Below are positions 49,727 through 60,436 of a DNA stretch of 64,000 nucleotides, in pieces. The position numbers and the translations under genes are program-made. Location of the stretch: NCBI GenBank assembly GCA_029959605.1, contig JASCOC010000002.1, forward strand, positions 124,001 through 188,000. The letters run 5' to 3'. A model generated the notes under the pieces. It was not told the origin of the DNA. It worked only from the letters and a program-made list of their open reading frames with translations, and searched no databases. Position 1 is the first letter of the stretch. Every line of letters begins with the position of its first letter. Source of the stretch: Lysobacteraceae bacterium PS02340 (GTDB taxonomy: Bacteria > Pseudomonadota > Gammaproteobacteria > Xanthomonadales > Xanthomonadaceae).

Positions 49727-51598
49727 ATGCCGTTCCGCACCCTGACCGTGGCGATCGTCGCCGCTCTCGCTTCGCCATTCGCCGCCGCCGCGACCGCGGC
49801 CGACGCGCGCGATCTCGACACCGTGCTCGTCACCGCCAACCGCAGCGAAAGCACGCTCGGCGACACCATCGTGCCGGCCCAGGTCATCGACCGCGCCGAA
49901 ATCGAACGCACCCAGGCACGCGACCTGCCCGAACTGCTGCGCGGCCGCGCCGGCATCCAGATCGGCAACTCCGGCGGCCCCGGCAAGCTGACCTCGGTCT
50001 TCATGCGCGGCAGCGAATCCGACCACGTGCTGGTGTTGGTCGACGGTGTGCGCATCGGCTCGGCGACCGCCGGCCTCGCCGCGTTCCAGGACATTCCGGT
50101 CGACCAGATCGAGCGCGTCGAGATCGTCCGCGGCCCGCGCTCCAGCCTCTACGGCTCGGAAGCCATCGGCGGCGTCATCCAGATCTTCACTCGCCGCAAT
50201 ACCGGCGCGATCAGCCCGCACGCACGCATCGGCGTGGGCAGCCACAACCTGCGCGAAGCCAGCGCCGGCATCGGTGGCCGCGCCGGCCGCGGCTGGTTCG
50301 GCGTCGACGCCGCGTTCCAGCGCACCGACGGCATCGACAGCTGCCGCGGTTCGGGCACGCTGTTCCAGGGCTGCTTCGTCGACGAGCCCGACCGTGACGG
50401 CTACCGCAACCGTTCGCTCAACCTGCGCGGTGGCGTGGAACTTGCGGAAGGCCTGACGTTCGAAGCCAACGCCCTGCGCGCGGAAGCGTTCAAAGAGTAC
50501 GACGGCAGCGAGTTCGGCGGCAACGAGGCCGACAACGTCCAGCAGGTCGCCGGTGGCAAGCTGACCTATGCACCGTCCGACGTCGTCACCCTGACCGCAC
50601 AGACGGGCCGCAACTACGACGAGTCCACGACCTATTTCCGCGACGTCGATGCCGGCACGCGTGTCGATGTCGGTCAGATCGACACGCGTCGAGATACCGC
50701 TTCGGTGCAGGCCGATTTCGGCCTGGCGCCGACCCAGCGCTTCTCGCTGGGCTTCGACTGGATGTCCGACAACGTCGAGAGCGACACCGACTACGCGCTG
50801 ACCAAGCGCGACAACTTCGCGGTGTTCTCCGATTACACGGCGCGCTTCGGCGCGCACCGCGTGGAGGCCGGCGTGCGTCACGACGACAACGAACAGTTCG
50901 GCGGCCACACCACCGGCAGCCTAGGCTGGGGTCTCGACTTCGACCACGGGCTGCGCCTCAACGCCAGCGCCGCGACCAGCTTCAAGGCGCCGACGTTCAA
51001 CGATCTGTACTTCCCGTTCGGCAGCGGCAATCCGGACCTCGAGCCCGAGCGCGCGAAGACGGCCAATCTCGGCCTGTCGCAGTACGCCGATGCGTGGAAC
51101 TGGTCGATCAACGTGTTCGAGAGCCGCGTCGACGATCTGATCTTCCTCGACAGCAATTTCGTGCCGCAGAACATCCAGGAAGCGCGCATCCGCGGCGCCG
51201 AGCTGACGTTCGCGACCACGCTCGCCGGCTTCGATCTGTCGACCGAACTCAGCCATGTCGATCCGCGCGACCGCAGCGACAACTTCAACAACGGCAACCT
51301 GCTCGCCCGTCGCGCGCGCAACAGCGGACGTCTCGACATCGACCGCAGCTTCGGCGACTTCCGTGTCGGCACCACGCTGCGCGCCAGCAGCAGCCGCTAC
51401 GACAACGCCGGCAATACGGTGCGCGTCGCCGGCCACGGCACGCTGGACCTGCGCGCCGCGTGGGCGTTCAGCCCCGACTGGACGCTGGAAGCCCGCGCAA
51501 CCAACGTGCTCAACAAGAACTACGAGACCGTGAACTGGTATTACCAGCCGGGTCGCGAGTACGGTGTGGCGCTGCGCTGGTCGCCGGTCACGCGCTGA
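49727..51598 (+). CDS. btuB: TonB-dependent vitamin B12 receptor
   Basis: A 623-residue outer-membrane receptor. A signal peptide ends around AAAATAA; the TonB box is DTVLVTANR (about residues 28-36). The plug includes ELLRGRAGIQIGNSGGPGKLTSVFMRGSESDHVLVLVDGVRIG and VEIVRGPRSSLYGSEAIGGVIQIFTRR, the BtuB pattern. The barrel follows to the end (REYGVALRWSPVTR); the usual terminal aromatic is displaced by a short tail. The start at 49727 with AAGGAG is fixed by the signal peptide. The riboswitch in front makes B12 import the clear function; no btuCDF or cob genes are in the window. Confidence 0.95.
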   Translation: MPFRTLTVAIVAALASPFAAAATAADARDLDTVLVTANRSESTLGDTIVPAQVIDRAEIERTQARDLPELLRGRAGIQIGNSGGPGKLTSVFMRGSESDHVLVLVDGVRIGSATAGLAAFQDIPVDQIERVEIVRGPRSSLYGSEAIGGVIQIFTRRNTGAISPHARIGVGSHNLREASAGIGGRAGRGWFGVDAAFQRTDGIDSCRGSGTLFQGCFVDEPDRDGYRNRSLNLRGGVELAEGLTFEANALRAEAFKEYDGSEFGGNEADNVQQVAGGKLTYAPSDVVTLTAQTGRNYDESTTYFRDVDAGTRVDVGQIDTRRDTASVQADFGLAPTQRFSLGFDWMSDNVESDTDYALTKRDNFAVFSDYTARFGAHRVEAGVRHDDNEQFGGHTTGSLGWGLDFDHGLRLNASAATSFKAPTFNDLYFPFGSGNPDLEPERAKTANLGLSQYADAWNWSINVFESRVDDLIFLDSNFVPQNIQEARIRGAELTFATTLAGFDLSTELSHVDPRDRSDNFNNGNLLARRARNSGRLDIDRSFGDFRVGTTLRASSSRYDNAGNTVRVAGHGTLDLRAAWAFSPDWTLEARATNVLNKNYETVNWYYQPGREYGVALRWSPVTR

Positions 51599-51634
51599 TC
51601 CACGCGCGGCGCGGGCCGCGTTCCGCGTCAATCC

Positions 51635-51660
51635 ACACGGCCGTCGCATGACGGCCGTGT
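51635..51660 (+). terminator. hairpin after btuB
   Basis: An 11-bp perfect stem ACACGGCCGTC / GACGGCCGTGT with a GCAT loop lies 36 bases after the btuB stop. No T run follows. Confidence 0.6.
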
Positions 51661-51784
51661 GCGTATCCGGCTGCAGGTTTTACGGCGAATTTATGCCGCA
51701 ACGCCGTTGGGCGCATGGAGACTTTATGCGCGCCGGGCGGACCATGCGCGGCATCGGCGGAACGGTTCCGCCTTGGATGCCACG

Positions 51785-52492
51785 ATGTCCACCCGCTTTT
51801 CTTCGCGACGCCCGCAGGCCGTCGCAGGTGCCTTGCTCACGCTGCTGACCGCATCCGCGGCGCAGGCCCATGATGTCAGCGGCACGGCCGCGCTGACCTC
51901 CGATTACGTCTGGCGTGGCACCAGTCAGAGCAACGAACGCCCGGCCGTGCAGGCCGGCGCGAAAGTCGCGAATGACAGCGGCCTGTACGCACAGGTCTGG
52001 GCGTCGAGCGTCGAGTTCGCGCCGCAGACGCAGGCCTCGAGCGAGTTCGATCTGGTCGCCGGCTGGAGCGGCGCGCTGTCCGCCGCCTGGGCGCTCGACG
52101 TCAACCTCACGCACTACCGCTATCCGGACACGACGGTCGATCTCGACTGGACAGAAGCGAACGCGACGCTGACCCTGCACGACCGGTACTGGCTGCAGAT
52201 CGGGCATTCGAACGACGCGCTCGCCAGCGATGCAGCGGGTAGCTACGCGCAGCTCGGCACGCGCCTGCCGCTGGGCGACACGGTCCGGCTCGAAGCCGCC
52301 GCCGGTCATTACCGGCTCGACACCGCGAACGGCGACAACGACTACACGCACTGGCAGCTCGGCGCCGTGTGGGCGTTCGCCGCGCCGTTCGAACTGCGGG
52401 TGACTGCGCACGACACCGACGCCGACGCGCAACGCGTGTTCGGCCCCTGGGCCGGCGCACGCGTGGAAGCGGCGTTGCAGGCCGCGTTCTGA
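51785..52492 (+). CDS. TorF-family putative porin
   Basis: A 235-residue outer-membrane beta-barrel protein. The signal peptide ends AQA-HDVSG (about residue 28). The mature protein begins with the family motif VSGTAALTSDYVWRGTSQSNERPAVQAGAKV and is rich in alternating strands, ending in the aromatic F needed for outer-membrane assembly (ALQAAF). It belongs to the TorF/Gcw_chp group of small porins of unknown specificity. kdpA begins 37 bases after its stop on the same strand with no terminator between, so it may be part of the potassium-uptake operon. Confidence 0.8.
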   Translation: MSTRFSSRRPQAVAGALLTLLTASAAQAHDVSGTAALTSDYVWRGTSQSNERPAVQAGAKVANDSGLYAQVWASSVEFAPQTQASSEFDLVAGWSGALSAAWALDVNLTHYRYPDTTVDLDWTEANATLTLHDRYWLQIGHSNDALASDAAGSYAQLGTRLPLGDTVRLEAAAGHYRLDTANGDNDYTHWQLGAVWAFAAPFELRVTAHDTDADAQRVFGPWAGARVEAALQAAF

Positions 52493-52529
52493 TCCGACCT
52501 CCTTCGTCCGCCTCCGACCGGCCCTTCCC

Positions 52530-54278
52530 ATGATCGAATTCCTCATTCCCCTTGCGCTCGCGATCGCACTCGCGTGGCCGCTCGGACGCTACCTCGCCGC
52601 GGTGATGCGCGGCGGCGCGGCGCCCGGCGACCGCGTGTTCGCGTGGATCGAACGTCCGCTGTATCGCGTGCTCGGCGTCGACCCGGCGCGCGGCATGGGC
52701 TGGAAGGCCTATGCCCTCGCCTTCCTCGCCAGCAACGCGATCCTGCTCGCGCTCGCGACCGCGCTGTTCATGACCCAGGCGTGGCTGCCGCTCAATCCCA
52801 ATGGCGCGCCCAACATGCGCTGGGATCTCGCGCTGCACACCGCGATGTCGTTCCTGACCAACACCAACCAGCAGCACTATTCCGGCCAGGCGCAGCTGTC
52901 GCATCTGGCGCAGATGGCTGGCATCGTCGGTCTGCAGGTGGTGACGCCGATGATGGGGCTCGCGCTGGTCGCCGCGACCCTGCGTGGCCTGTTCGGCGGG
53001 CGCGCGAATCCGCAGGACATGGCACGACGCGAAGACGGTTCGCCGGTGACGCCTGCGAAGCCGTCCGACCGCATCGACATCGGCAACTACTGGGCCGACG
53101 TGATCCGTCCCACCGTGCGCGTGATGCTGCCGCTGTGCCTGTTGTGGTCGCTGCTGCTCACCGCGCAGGGCGTGCCGTCGACGCTCGACGGCGGCCCGGA
53201 GGCGACACCCGTCGACGCCAGCGCCGGCATGGCATCGCAGAAGATCCCGCTCGGTCCCGTCGCGGCGATGGTCGCGGCCAAGCAGCTCGGCAGCAACGGC
53301 GGCGGCTGGTACGGCCCCAACAGCGCGGTGCCGCTGGAGAATCCGACGCCGGTGTCGAACCTGCTGGAAATGCTCGCGATCGTGCTGCTGCCGATGGCCG
53401 TGGTGTTCATGGTGAGCGCGTTCACCGGACGCCGTCGATTCACCGCGCTGGTGTTCGGCAGCATGTTGCTGATGTCGCTGTTGTCGGCCGGCGCCGCGAC
53501 CTGGACGGAAGCGCACGGCCCGGCGAGTGGCGCGTCCGCGCTGATGGAAGGCAAGGAAGTCCGTCTCGGCGTGGACGCATCCGCCGCGTGGGCGGCGCTG
53601 ACCACGCAGGTCAACAACGGCTCGGTCAACATGATGCATGACTCCGCCGCGCCGCTGACCGGCCTCGTCGCGATGGCCAACATGCTGGTCAACGCGATCT
53701 GGGGCGGCATCGGCTGCGGCCTGCAGCAGTTCCTGGTCTATCTGCTGCTCGCGGTGTTCGTCGCGGGGCTGATGACCGGACGCACGCCGGAACTCTTCGG
53801 CCGCAAGATCGAAGCGCCCGAAGTGAAACTGCTGGCGGTGCTGGTGCTGCTGCAGCCGGTCGCCCTGCTCGGCATGACCGCGGCGACGCTGGCGATGCCG
53901 TCGCTGACCGGCACCTCGAATCCCGGCTTCCACGGCGTGTCGCAGGTGTTCTACGAGTACGCCTCGGCGTTCGCCAACAACGGCTCGGGCTTCGAAGGTC
54001 TCGGTGACGCGAGCGCGTGGTGGAACCTGTCGACGACCGCGTTGCTCGCGCTGGGACGCTATCCGGCGCTGGTGATTCCGCTCGCGATCGCCTCGCTGCT
54101 CGCCGCCAAGCGCGTCGCCCCCGAGAGCGTCGGCACGCTGCGCATCGAAACGCCGACCTTCGCACTGACCCTCGTCGCGATCGTCGTGATCCTCACCCTT
54201 CTCCAGTTCATGCCGGTGCTGGTGCTCGGACCCGTTGCCGAACACCTCGCACTGGCCACCTCCGGATCGATCCGATGA
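52530..54278 (+). CDS. kdpA: potassium-transporting ATPase subunit A
   Basis: A 582-residue K+-channel-like subunit of the KdpFABC pump. The four selectivity-filter loops are visible: [44 protein letters not shown] and [10 protein letters not shown]. It forms the K+ entry pathway in the inner membrane. The stop overlaps the kdpB start (ATGA). A kdpF-type small peptide is not visible in the 37 bases before it; kdpF may be missing or located elsewhere. Confidence 0.97.
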   Translation: MIEFLIPLALAIALAWPLGRYLAAVMRGGAAPGDRVFAWIERPLYRVLGVDPARGMGWKAYALAFLASNAILLALATALFMTQAWLPLNPNGAPNMRWDLALHTAMSFLTNTNQQHYSGQAQLSHLAQMAGIVGLQVVTPMMGLALVAATLRGLFGGRANPQDMARREDGSPVTPAKPSDRIDIGNYWADVIRPTVRVMLPLCLLWSLLLTAQGVPSTLDGGPEATPVDASAGMASQKIPLGPVAAMVAAKQLGSNGGGWYGPNSAVPLENPTPVSNLLEMLAIVLLPMAVVFMVSAFTGRRRFTALVFGSMLLMSLLSAGAATWTEAHGPASGASALMEGKEVRLGVDASAAWAALTTQVNNGSVNMMHDSAAPLTGLVAMANMLVNAIWGGIGCGLQQFLVYLLLAVFVAGLMTGRTPELFGRKIEAPEVKLLAVLVLLQPVALLGMTAATLAMPSLTGTSNPGFHGVSQVFYEYASAFANNGSGFEGLGDASAWWNLSTTALLALGRYPALVIPLAIASLLAAKRVAPESVGTLRIETPTFALTLVAIVVILTLLQFMPVLVLGPVAEHLALATSGSIR

Positions 54279-56341
54279 ATCCCGCCACCGACACCGCCGC
54301 GCCGACGCGCGGCACCAACCCCGGCCTGTTCGACGCGGCCATCCTGTACGCTGCGCTGGTCCACGCGTTCCGCAAACTCTCGCCGCGTCATGCGCTGCGC
54401 AATCCGGTGATGGCCGTGGTCTGGCTGGGCACCGTGTTGACTGCGGTGCTGACCGCATCCGGTCACGCGTCGTCGCCCGGCATGGGCTGGACGGTGACGG
54501 CGCTGCTCGCGATCACGGTGCTGTTCGCGAACTTCGCCGAGGCACTGGCCGAAGCGCGCGGTCGCGGCCAAGCGGCCTCGCTGCGACGCGCGCGCAAGGA
54601 TCTCGTCGCACGTCGCGTCCGCGATGCCTCCGGCAGCGACGAAACGCAGGTCGCCGCGACCGATCTCGCGCCCGGCGATCTGGTCGTGATCTCCGAAGGC
54701 GGCCTGATTCCGGCCGACGGTGAGATCGTGCGCGGTCTGGCGACGATCAACGAGGCCGCCGTCACCGGCGAATCGGCACCGGTGCTGCGCGAGGCCGGCA
54801 CCGACCGGTCCGGCGTGATCGGCGGCACGAAAGTGCTGTCGGATGAGATCGTGGTGCGGGTGACCGTCGAGCCGGGCCACAGTTTTCTCGATCGCATGAT
54901 CGCGCTCGTCGAAGGCGCCAACCGGCAGAAGACGCCGAACGAGATCGCGCTCGGACTGCTGCTCGGCACGATGACGCTGACCTTCCTCGTCGTCGTGCTG
55001 ACGCTGCCGGCGATCGCCGGCTTCGTCGGCGCGAGGCTCGATCCGCTGTTGCTGGTCGCGCTGCTGGTGTGTCTGATCCCGACCACGATCGGCGGCCTGC
55101 TGCCGGCGATCGGCATCGCCGGCATGAACCGGGCGCTGTCGGCGAACGTGCTCGCGAAGTCCGGCAAGGCGGTCGAAGTGGCCGGCGACGTCGACGTGCT
55201 GCTGCTCGACAAGACCGGCACCATCACCTACGGCGACCGTCAGGCGACCGCGCTGCATGCGCTCGCGGGCATCGATCCCGATGCGCTGCGCGACGCCGCC
55301 CTGCTCGCCTCGCTGGCAGACCCCACGCCCGAGGGCAAGTCGATCGTCGCGCTCGCGCGCCGGCCCGGCGCCTCGCTCGACGCGCCTGCGCAGGCGCACT
55401 TCGTGGCCTTCACCGCGCAGACGCGGATGAGCGGCGTCGACATGCCCGGCGGTACCGGCACGCGGCAGATCCGCAAGGGCGCGATGGACGCGATCATCGC
55501 CCACGTGCAGGCGCTCGGCGGCGAGGTGCCAGCGGAACTGCGGGGCCGGGTCGAACAGGTGGCCCGCAACGGCGCGACGCCGCTGGTCGTCGCCGATGGT
55601 CGTCACGTGCTCGGCGTCGTCGAACTGTCTGACGTGGTGAAGACCGGCATCCGCGACAAGTTCGCGCAGCTGCGGGCGATGGGCGTGCGCACGGTGATGA
55701 TCACCGGCGACAACCCGCTCACCGCCGCAGCCATCGCGGCCGAGGCCGGTGTCGACGATTACATCGCCGAAGCGCGGCCCGAGGACAAGCTCGCGCGCAT
55801 CCGCGCCGAACAGGCCGGCGGTCGCCTCGTGGCGATGGTCGGCGACGGCACCAACGATGCGCCGGCGCTCGCCCAGGCCGACGTCGGCCTGGCGATGAAC
55901 TCCGGCACGCAGGCGGCGAAGGAGGCCGGCAACATGGTCGATCTGGATTCCGATCCGGCCAAGCTGCTGCGCGTGGTCGAAGTGGGCAAGCAGCAGCTGA
56001 TCACCCGCGGCGCGCTGACCACGTTCTCGCTGGCCAACGACGTGTCGAAGTACTTCGCGATCCTGCCGGCGCTGTTCGCCGCCTCGGTGCCGTCGCTCGC
56101 CGCGCTCGATGTCATGCAGCTGTCGAGTCCGCGCAATGCGGTGATCGCGGCGCTGGTGTTCAACGCGCTGGTGATTCCGATGCTGATTCCGCTCGCGCTG
56201 CGCGGCGTGCGCGTGCGCGCGTCCGGCGCCACCGCGCTGCTGCGCCGGAACATGCTCGTCTACGGCGTCGGCGGCGTGCTGCTGCCCTTCGTCGCCATCA
56301 AGCTCATCGACCTGGCGCTGGCCGCCAGCGTCGGCCCCTGA
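54275..56341 (+). CDS. kdpB: potassium-transporting ATPase subunit B (P-type ATPase)
   Basis: A 688-residue P-type ATPase. The phosphorylated aspartate is in [12 protein letters not shown] (D312), the actuator loop is VTGESAPVL, and the hinge is [41 protein letters not shown]. It hydrolyses ATP to drive K+ uptake through KdpA. The membrane part before the A domain ([28 protein letters not shown]) has the family's RNPVMF-like motif. The gene is coupled to kdpA by a four-base overlap; kdpC follows after ten bases. Confidence 0.97.
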   Translation: MNPATDTAAPTRGTNPGLFDAAILYAALVHAFRKLSPRHALRNPVMAVVWLGTVLTAVLTASGHASSPGMGWTVTALLAITVLFANFAEALAEARGRGQAASLRRARKDLVARRVRDASGSDETQVAATDLAPGDLVVISEGGLIPADGEIVRGLATINEAAVTGESAPVLREAGTDRSGVIGGTKVLSDEIVVRVTVEPGHSFLDRMIALVEGANRQKTPNEIALGLLLGTMTLTFLVVVLTLPAIAGFVGARLDPLLLVALLVCLIPTTIGGLLPAIGIAGMNRALSANVLAKSGKAVEVAGDVDVLLLDKTGTITYGDRQATALHALAGIDPDALRDAALLASLADPTPEGKSIVALARRPGASLDAPAQAHFVAFTAQTRMSGVDMPGGTGTRQIRKGAMDAIIAHVQALGGEVPAELRGRVEQVARNGATPLVVADGRHVLGVVELSDVVKTGIRDKFAQLRAMGVRTVMITGDNPLTAAAIAAEAGVDDYIAEARPEDKLARIRAEQAGGRLVAMVGDGTNDAPALAQADVGLAMNSGTQAAKEAGNMVDLDSDPAKLLRVVEVGKQQLITRGALTTFSLANDVSKYFAILPALFAASVPSLAALDVMQLSSPRNAVIAALVFNALVIPMLIPLALRGVRVRASGATALLRRNMLVYGVGGVLLPFVAIKLIDLALAASVGP

Positions 56342-56351
56342 GGAGTCCGTC

Positions 56352-56975
56352 ATGTCGTCCAGAGAATCCACCGTCCACGCACCCACCGCGTCCGATGCCG
56401 GCACGCTGCGCCCTGCGTTGGTGCTCGCGCTGCTCACCCTGTCGTGCGCCGGCCTCGCTTACGCGCTGCTGGCGACCGGCCTCGGCCGGCTGCTGTTTCC
56501 GGACCAGGCGCAGGGCAGCCTGATCGAACGCGACGGCCGCATCGTCGGTTCCGCACTGGTCGCCCAGCCCTTCGCCGATGCGCGCTACTTCTTCCCGCGA
56601 CCGTCGGCGGCGGCCTTCGATCCGATGGCGATGGCCGGCAGCAACCAGGCGCGCAGCAATCCCGAGCTGCTGCAGACCATCGCAACGGCCCGCGCCGAGA
56701 TCGCGGCACGCGAGGGCATCGACGTCGCAGACGTGCCGGCCGATCTGGCCACACGGTCCGGCAGCGGCATCGATCCGCACATCTCGCCCGACGCGGCGCG
56801 CGTGCAGATCGCACGCGTCGCCGCAGCCCGCGGTCTCGATCCCGCGCAGGTGCGGGCGCTGGTCGATACGCACACGCAGGCGCCAACCGTCGGCATGCTC
56901 GGCGCGGCACGCGTCGACGTGCTCGCGCTCAATCTCGCACTCGATGCGGCGGATGCCACGCGAGGCGCAGAATAG
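56352..56975 (+). CDS. kdpC: potassium-transporting ATPase subunit C
   Basis: A 207-residue subunit with one N-terminal membrane helix (about residues 20-45) and a periplasmic domain carrying the family motifs GSALVAQPF, YFFPRPSA, GSNQARSNPEL and SGSGIDPHISPDAA. It stabilises the KdpAB complex and raises K+ affinity. Its stop is five bases before kdpD. Confidence 0.96.
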   Translation: MSSRESTVHAPTASDAGTLRPALVLALLTLSCAGLAYALLATGLGRLLFPDQAQGSLIERDGRIVGSALVAQPFADARYFFPRPSAAAFDPMAMAGSNQARSNPELLQTIATARAEIAAREGIDVADVPADLATRSGSGIDPHISPDAARVQIARVAAARGLDPAQVRALVDTHTQAPTVGMLGAARVDVLALNLALDAADATRGAE

Positions 56976-56979
56976 GCCC

Positions 56980-59679
56980 ATGCCCGCCGATCGCGATGCC
57001 CGCGCCGATGCCCTGCTCGCCGACGCCGCGCGTGATGCCGGCCCGGGACGGCTGACCGTTTTCCTCGGCGCGGCGCCCGGCGTCGGCAAGACCTGGACGA
57101 TGCTGGCGCGTGCCCGCGAACTGCAGGCGCAGGGTCGCGACGTGCTGGTCGGCATCGTCGAAACCCACGGCCGCGCCGAGACCGCGGCGATGCTCGACGG
57201 TCTCGAGCTGTTGCCGCGCACGCGTCTGCCGCATACCGCGGCCGATGGCACGCGGCGCATGCTCGACGCCTTCGACGTCGATGCGGTCCTCGCTCGACGG
57301 CCTTCGCTGGTGCTGGTCGACGAACTCGCCCATCGCAACGCACCCGGCAGCCGTCATGAGCGGCGCTGGCAGGACGTCATCGATCTGCTCGACGCGGGCA
57401 TCGATGTGTTCACGACGGTCAACGTGCAGCATCTGGAAAGTCTCAACGACGTGGTCTTCGCGATCACCGGCGTGCGCGTCACCGAGACCGTGCCCGATGC
57501 GGTGTTCGACCGCCTGCGTGACATCCGTCTGGTCGATCTGCCGCCGCGCGAACTCATCGAGCGGCTCAACGCCGGCAAGGTCTATCTGCCGGAGCAGGCG
57601 GCGCAGGCGCTGCAGGCGTTCTTCTCGCCGTCGAACCTCGCCGCGCTGCGCGAACTCGCGATGCAGGCCGCAGCCGACCGGGTTGATGCGGACCTGCGCG
57701 AATCGCAGGCCGCACGCGGCTTGCCGGGCATTCCGCTGCGCCGGCAGGTGCTGGTCGCGATCGACGGGCTCGGCGCGTCGGAGTATCTGGTGCGCGCCGG
57801 GCGCCGCATCGCCGAACGTCGCGACGCGCCATGGACCGTGGTCACGGTGCAGAGCGGTGGCCCGCCCGACGAAGCGCGGCAACTGGAACTCGACCGCGCA
57901 TTCGCCCTCGCCCGCAGTCTCGGTGCGACGACCGAACTGCTGCACGGTCACCAGATCGCCGCCACCCTGCTCGACCACGCCGAGCGCAGCGCCGCGTCGT
58001 CGATCGTGGTCGGCCGCACGCGCGAGCGTCCGGTCGCGCGCATGTTCAACCGCACGCTGACGCAACGCCTGCTGCAGCAGGGTGCGCATTACGAACTGGT
58101 CATCATCGGTACGCCCGGCGCGCGCGCGCGGGCGCGACGCGCACAGCGGCTGCGTGCCGACGGCGATCTCCTGCGCGAAGGCGCATTCGCGCTGGCAGCC
58201 ACTGCCGCGGCCAGCGGCATCGGCTGGATCGCGCAGCATCTGCTCGGGCTCGAAGACCTGTCGATGGTGTTCATCGTCGCGGTGGTGCTGGTGGCCGCGC
58301 GCACGCGCATGGCCGCCGCCGTGCTCACCGCGGTGCTGTGTTTCGGCAGCTACAACTATTTTTTCATCGAACCGCGCTTCACGTTCGACGTCGCCACTCA
58401 TCGCGGGCTGGTGACCGTGGTGCTGTTCCTCGCCGCCGCACTGGTCGCCGGGCGTCTGGCCTCGCGATTGCGCCAGCAGGTGCTCGCGCTGCGCGCCGCC
58501 AATACGCATGCGACCGGTCTGCAGGCGCTGGGCCGTGACCTGGCCGGCGCCGCCGATCTCGGCCAGGTCGCCGCCGCAGGCCGTCTCGCGCTCACGCGCG
58601 TGCTCGGTGTGCCGGCCTGGCTCGACATCGGCCAACCCGGCGGCGACGTGTCGAAACCGGTCGATGTCGACGCCGCGGCGAGCGACTGGGTCCGACGCCA
58701 CGGCCAGCCCGCGGGCCGCTTCACCGACACCCTGTCCGCATCGCGCTGGTGGCTGCTGCCGGTGCGCGACGGCGAGACGCTGCATGGCGTCGCCGCGCTG
58801 CGCCCGTCCGACGACGCCGCGCGACCGGGTATCGAAGAACGCCGTCTGGTCCAGGCCATGCTCGACGACATCGCCCAGGCCGCGTCGCGCGCGCGGCTGG
58901 TCGCCGATCTTGAAGCCGCGCGCGTCGGTGGCGAAACCGAACGGCTGCGCTCGGCGCTGCTGTCGTCGGTCTCGCACGACCTGCGCTCGCCACTGGCCTC
59001 GATGATCGGCTCGGCCAGCAGTCTGGTCGCCTACGGCGAATCGATGGATGCCGCCGATCGCCACGCCCTGCTCGACACCATCATGCTGGAAGGCGAGCGG
59101 CTCGACCGCTACATCCAGAACCTGCTGGACATGACCCGGCTCGGCCACGATGGCCTCACGCTCAATCGCGACTGGATCGGCGTCGACGAACTCGTCGGCG
59201 CGGCCACCGGCCGCCTGCGCCGCTACCAGCCCGCGCAGCAGATCGAAATCGACATCGCCCCGGACCTGGCGCCGGCCTGGGTGCATCCGGCGCTCGTCGA
59301 GCAGGCACTGTTCAATGTGCTGGAGAACGCCGCGAAGTTCTCGCCGCCCGGCGTGCCGATCCGCGTCGAAGCGCGCGCGATTGCCGCGCCCGAGCCCGGA
59401 GATACGCGTGCGTGGCTGCGCATCGACGTCGTCGACGCCGGCCCCGGGATTCCCGAAGACGAACGCAGCCGGATCTTCGACATGTTCTACAGCGTCGAAC
59501 GCGGCGATCGCGGCCGCACCGGCACCGGCCTGGGCCTGACGATCTGCCAGGGGATGATCGGCGCGCACGGCGGTGCGGTGTCGGCGCTGCGCGGCCCCGG
59601 CGGCACGGGTACGCTGATCCGCATCGAGCTGCCGATGCAGCAGCCGACCGGACCCGAGCGCGACGATCCCGATGACTGA
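56980..59679 (+). CDS. kdpD: KdpD sensor histidine kinase
   Basis: An 899-residue K+/turgor sensor. Domains in order: the N-terminal KdpD domain with Walker A GAAPGVGKT and VELAHRNAPGSRHERRWQDV (about 25-230), a universal-stress-like domain (about 240-375, VVGRTRER), four transmembrane helices (about 405-500, SYNYFFIEPRFTF between TM3 and TM4), a GAF domain (about 515-650), then HisKA with the phosphorylated H666 in SVSHDLRSPLASM and the HATPase with GTGLGLTICQGM. All catalytic parts are intact. Its last eight bases overlap kdpE, so sensor and regulator are made together. Confidence 0.97.
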   Translation: MPADRDARADALLADAARDAGPGRLTVFLGAAPGVGKTWTMLARARELQAQGRDVLVGIVETHGRAETAAMLDGLELLPRTRLPHTAADGTRRMLDAFDVDAVLARRPSLVLVDELAHRNAPGSRHERRWQDVIDLLDAGIDVFTTVNVQHLESLNDVVFAITGVRVTETVPDAVFDRLRDIRLVDLPPRELIERLNAGKVYLPEQAAQALQAFFSPSNLAALRELAMQAAADRVDADLRESQAARGLPGIPLRRQVLVAIDGLGASEYLVRAGRRIAERRDAPWTVVTVQSGGPPDEARQLELDRAFALARSLGATTELLHGHQIAATLLDHAERSAASSIVVGRTRERPVARMFNRTLTQRLLQQGAHYELVIIGTPGARARARRAQRLRADGDLLREGAFALAATAAASGIGWIAQHLLGLEDLSMVFIVAVVLVAARTRMAAAVLTAVLCFGSYNYFFIEPRFTFDVATHRGLVTVVLFLAAALVAGRLASRLRQQVLALRAANTHATGLQALGRDLAGAADLGQVAAAGRLALTRVLGVPAWLDIGQPGGDVSKPVDVDAAASDWVRRHGQPAGRFTDTLSASRWWLLPVRDGETLHGVAALRPSDDAARPGIEERRLVQAMLDDIAQAASRARLVADLEAARVGGETERLRSALLSSVSHDLRSPLASMIGSASSLVAYGESMDAADRHALLDTIMLEGERLDRYIQNLLDMTRLGHDGLTLNRDWIGVDELVGAATGRLRRYQPAQQIEIDIAPDLAPAWVHPALVEQALFNVLENAAKFSPPGVPIRVEARAIAAPEPGDTRAWLRIDVVDAGPGIPEDERSRIFDMFYSVERGDRGRTGTGLGLTICQGMIGAHGGAVSALRGPGGTGTLIRIELPMQQPTGPERDDPDD

Positions 59680-60388
59680 GCCGACACCCGCCAGAGCCGC
59701 GCGCATCCTCGTCGTCGACGACGAGCCGCAGATCCGCCGCTTCCTCGACATCAGCCTGCGCGCGCAGGGTTGGCAGGTCGCACTGGCCGAGACCGGCACG
59801 CAGGCGCTGGAGGTGCTCGCACGCGACGGCGCCGACCTCGTGGTGCTCGACATCGGCCTACCCGACATGGACGGCTACGCGGTGCTGCGCGCGATCCGCG
59901 ACTGGTCGCAGGTGCCGGTGGTGATGCTGTCGGTGCGCAGCGACGAGAGCGGCAAGGTCGCGGCGCTCGACGCCGGCGCGAACGACTACGTCACCAAGCC
60001 CTTCGGCACGCAGGAACTGATGGCTCGCGTGCGCGCCCTGCTGCGGCTGCAGGCGCAGGCACCGGATGCATCGCCGGTGTTCGACGACGGCCATCTGCGC
60101 GTCGATCTCGCACGCCGCGAAGCGAGCCTCGACGGCGCCGCGCTCGCACTGTCGCGCAAGGAATTCGCCCTGCTCTCGCTGCTGTTGCGCAACGCCGGCC
60201 GCGTACTCACCCAGCCGCAGCTGCTGCGCGAAATCTGGGGACCGACCCATACCGACGACGCGCACTACGTGCGCATCCTGGTCGGCAAGCTGCGCCAGAA
60301 ACTCGGCGACGATGCCGCGCAGCCCCGCTACATCGCCACCGAGCCCGGCGTGGGTCTGCGTTTCATCGAGGCCGAACGTTCCAAATGA
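59672..60388 (+). CDS. kdpE: KdpE response regulator
   Basis: A 238-residue OmpR-family regulator. The receiver domain has the acidic pocket DDE (residues 15-17), the phosphoacceptor D60 in LVVLDIGLPDMDG and the K in YVTKPFG; the C-terminal winged helix (about 140-235) includes ALSRKEFALLSLLLRNAGRVLTQPQLLREIWG. It activates kdp transcription under low K+ when phosphorylated by KdpD. It overlaps kdpD by eight bases. The stop codon abuts a terminator stem. Confidence 0.97.
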   Translation: MTEPTPARAARILVVDDEPQIRRFLDISLRAQGWQVALAETGTQALEVLARDGADLVVLDIGLPDMDGYAVLRAIRDWSQVPVVMLSVRSDESGKVAALDAGANDYVTKPFGTQELMARVRALLRLQAQAPDASPVFDDGHLRVDLARREASLDGAALALSRKEFALLSLLLRNAGRVLTQPQLLREIWGPTHTDDAHYVRILVGKLRQKLGDDAAQPRYIATEPGVGLRFIEAERSK

Positions 60389-60412
60389 AAAGCCCCGCTC
60401 ATGCGGGGCTTT
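60389..60412 (+). terminator. kdp operon terminator
   Basis: A ten-base perfect stem AAAGCCCCGC / GCGGGGCTTT with a TCAT loop begins directly after the kdpE stop codon and ends in TTT. Confidence 0.9.
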
Positions 60413-60436
60413 GCGGACCGCAAATGGTGGGTGCGA

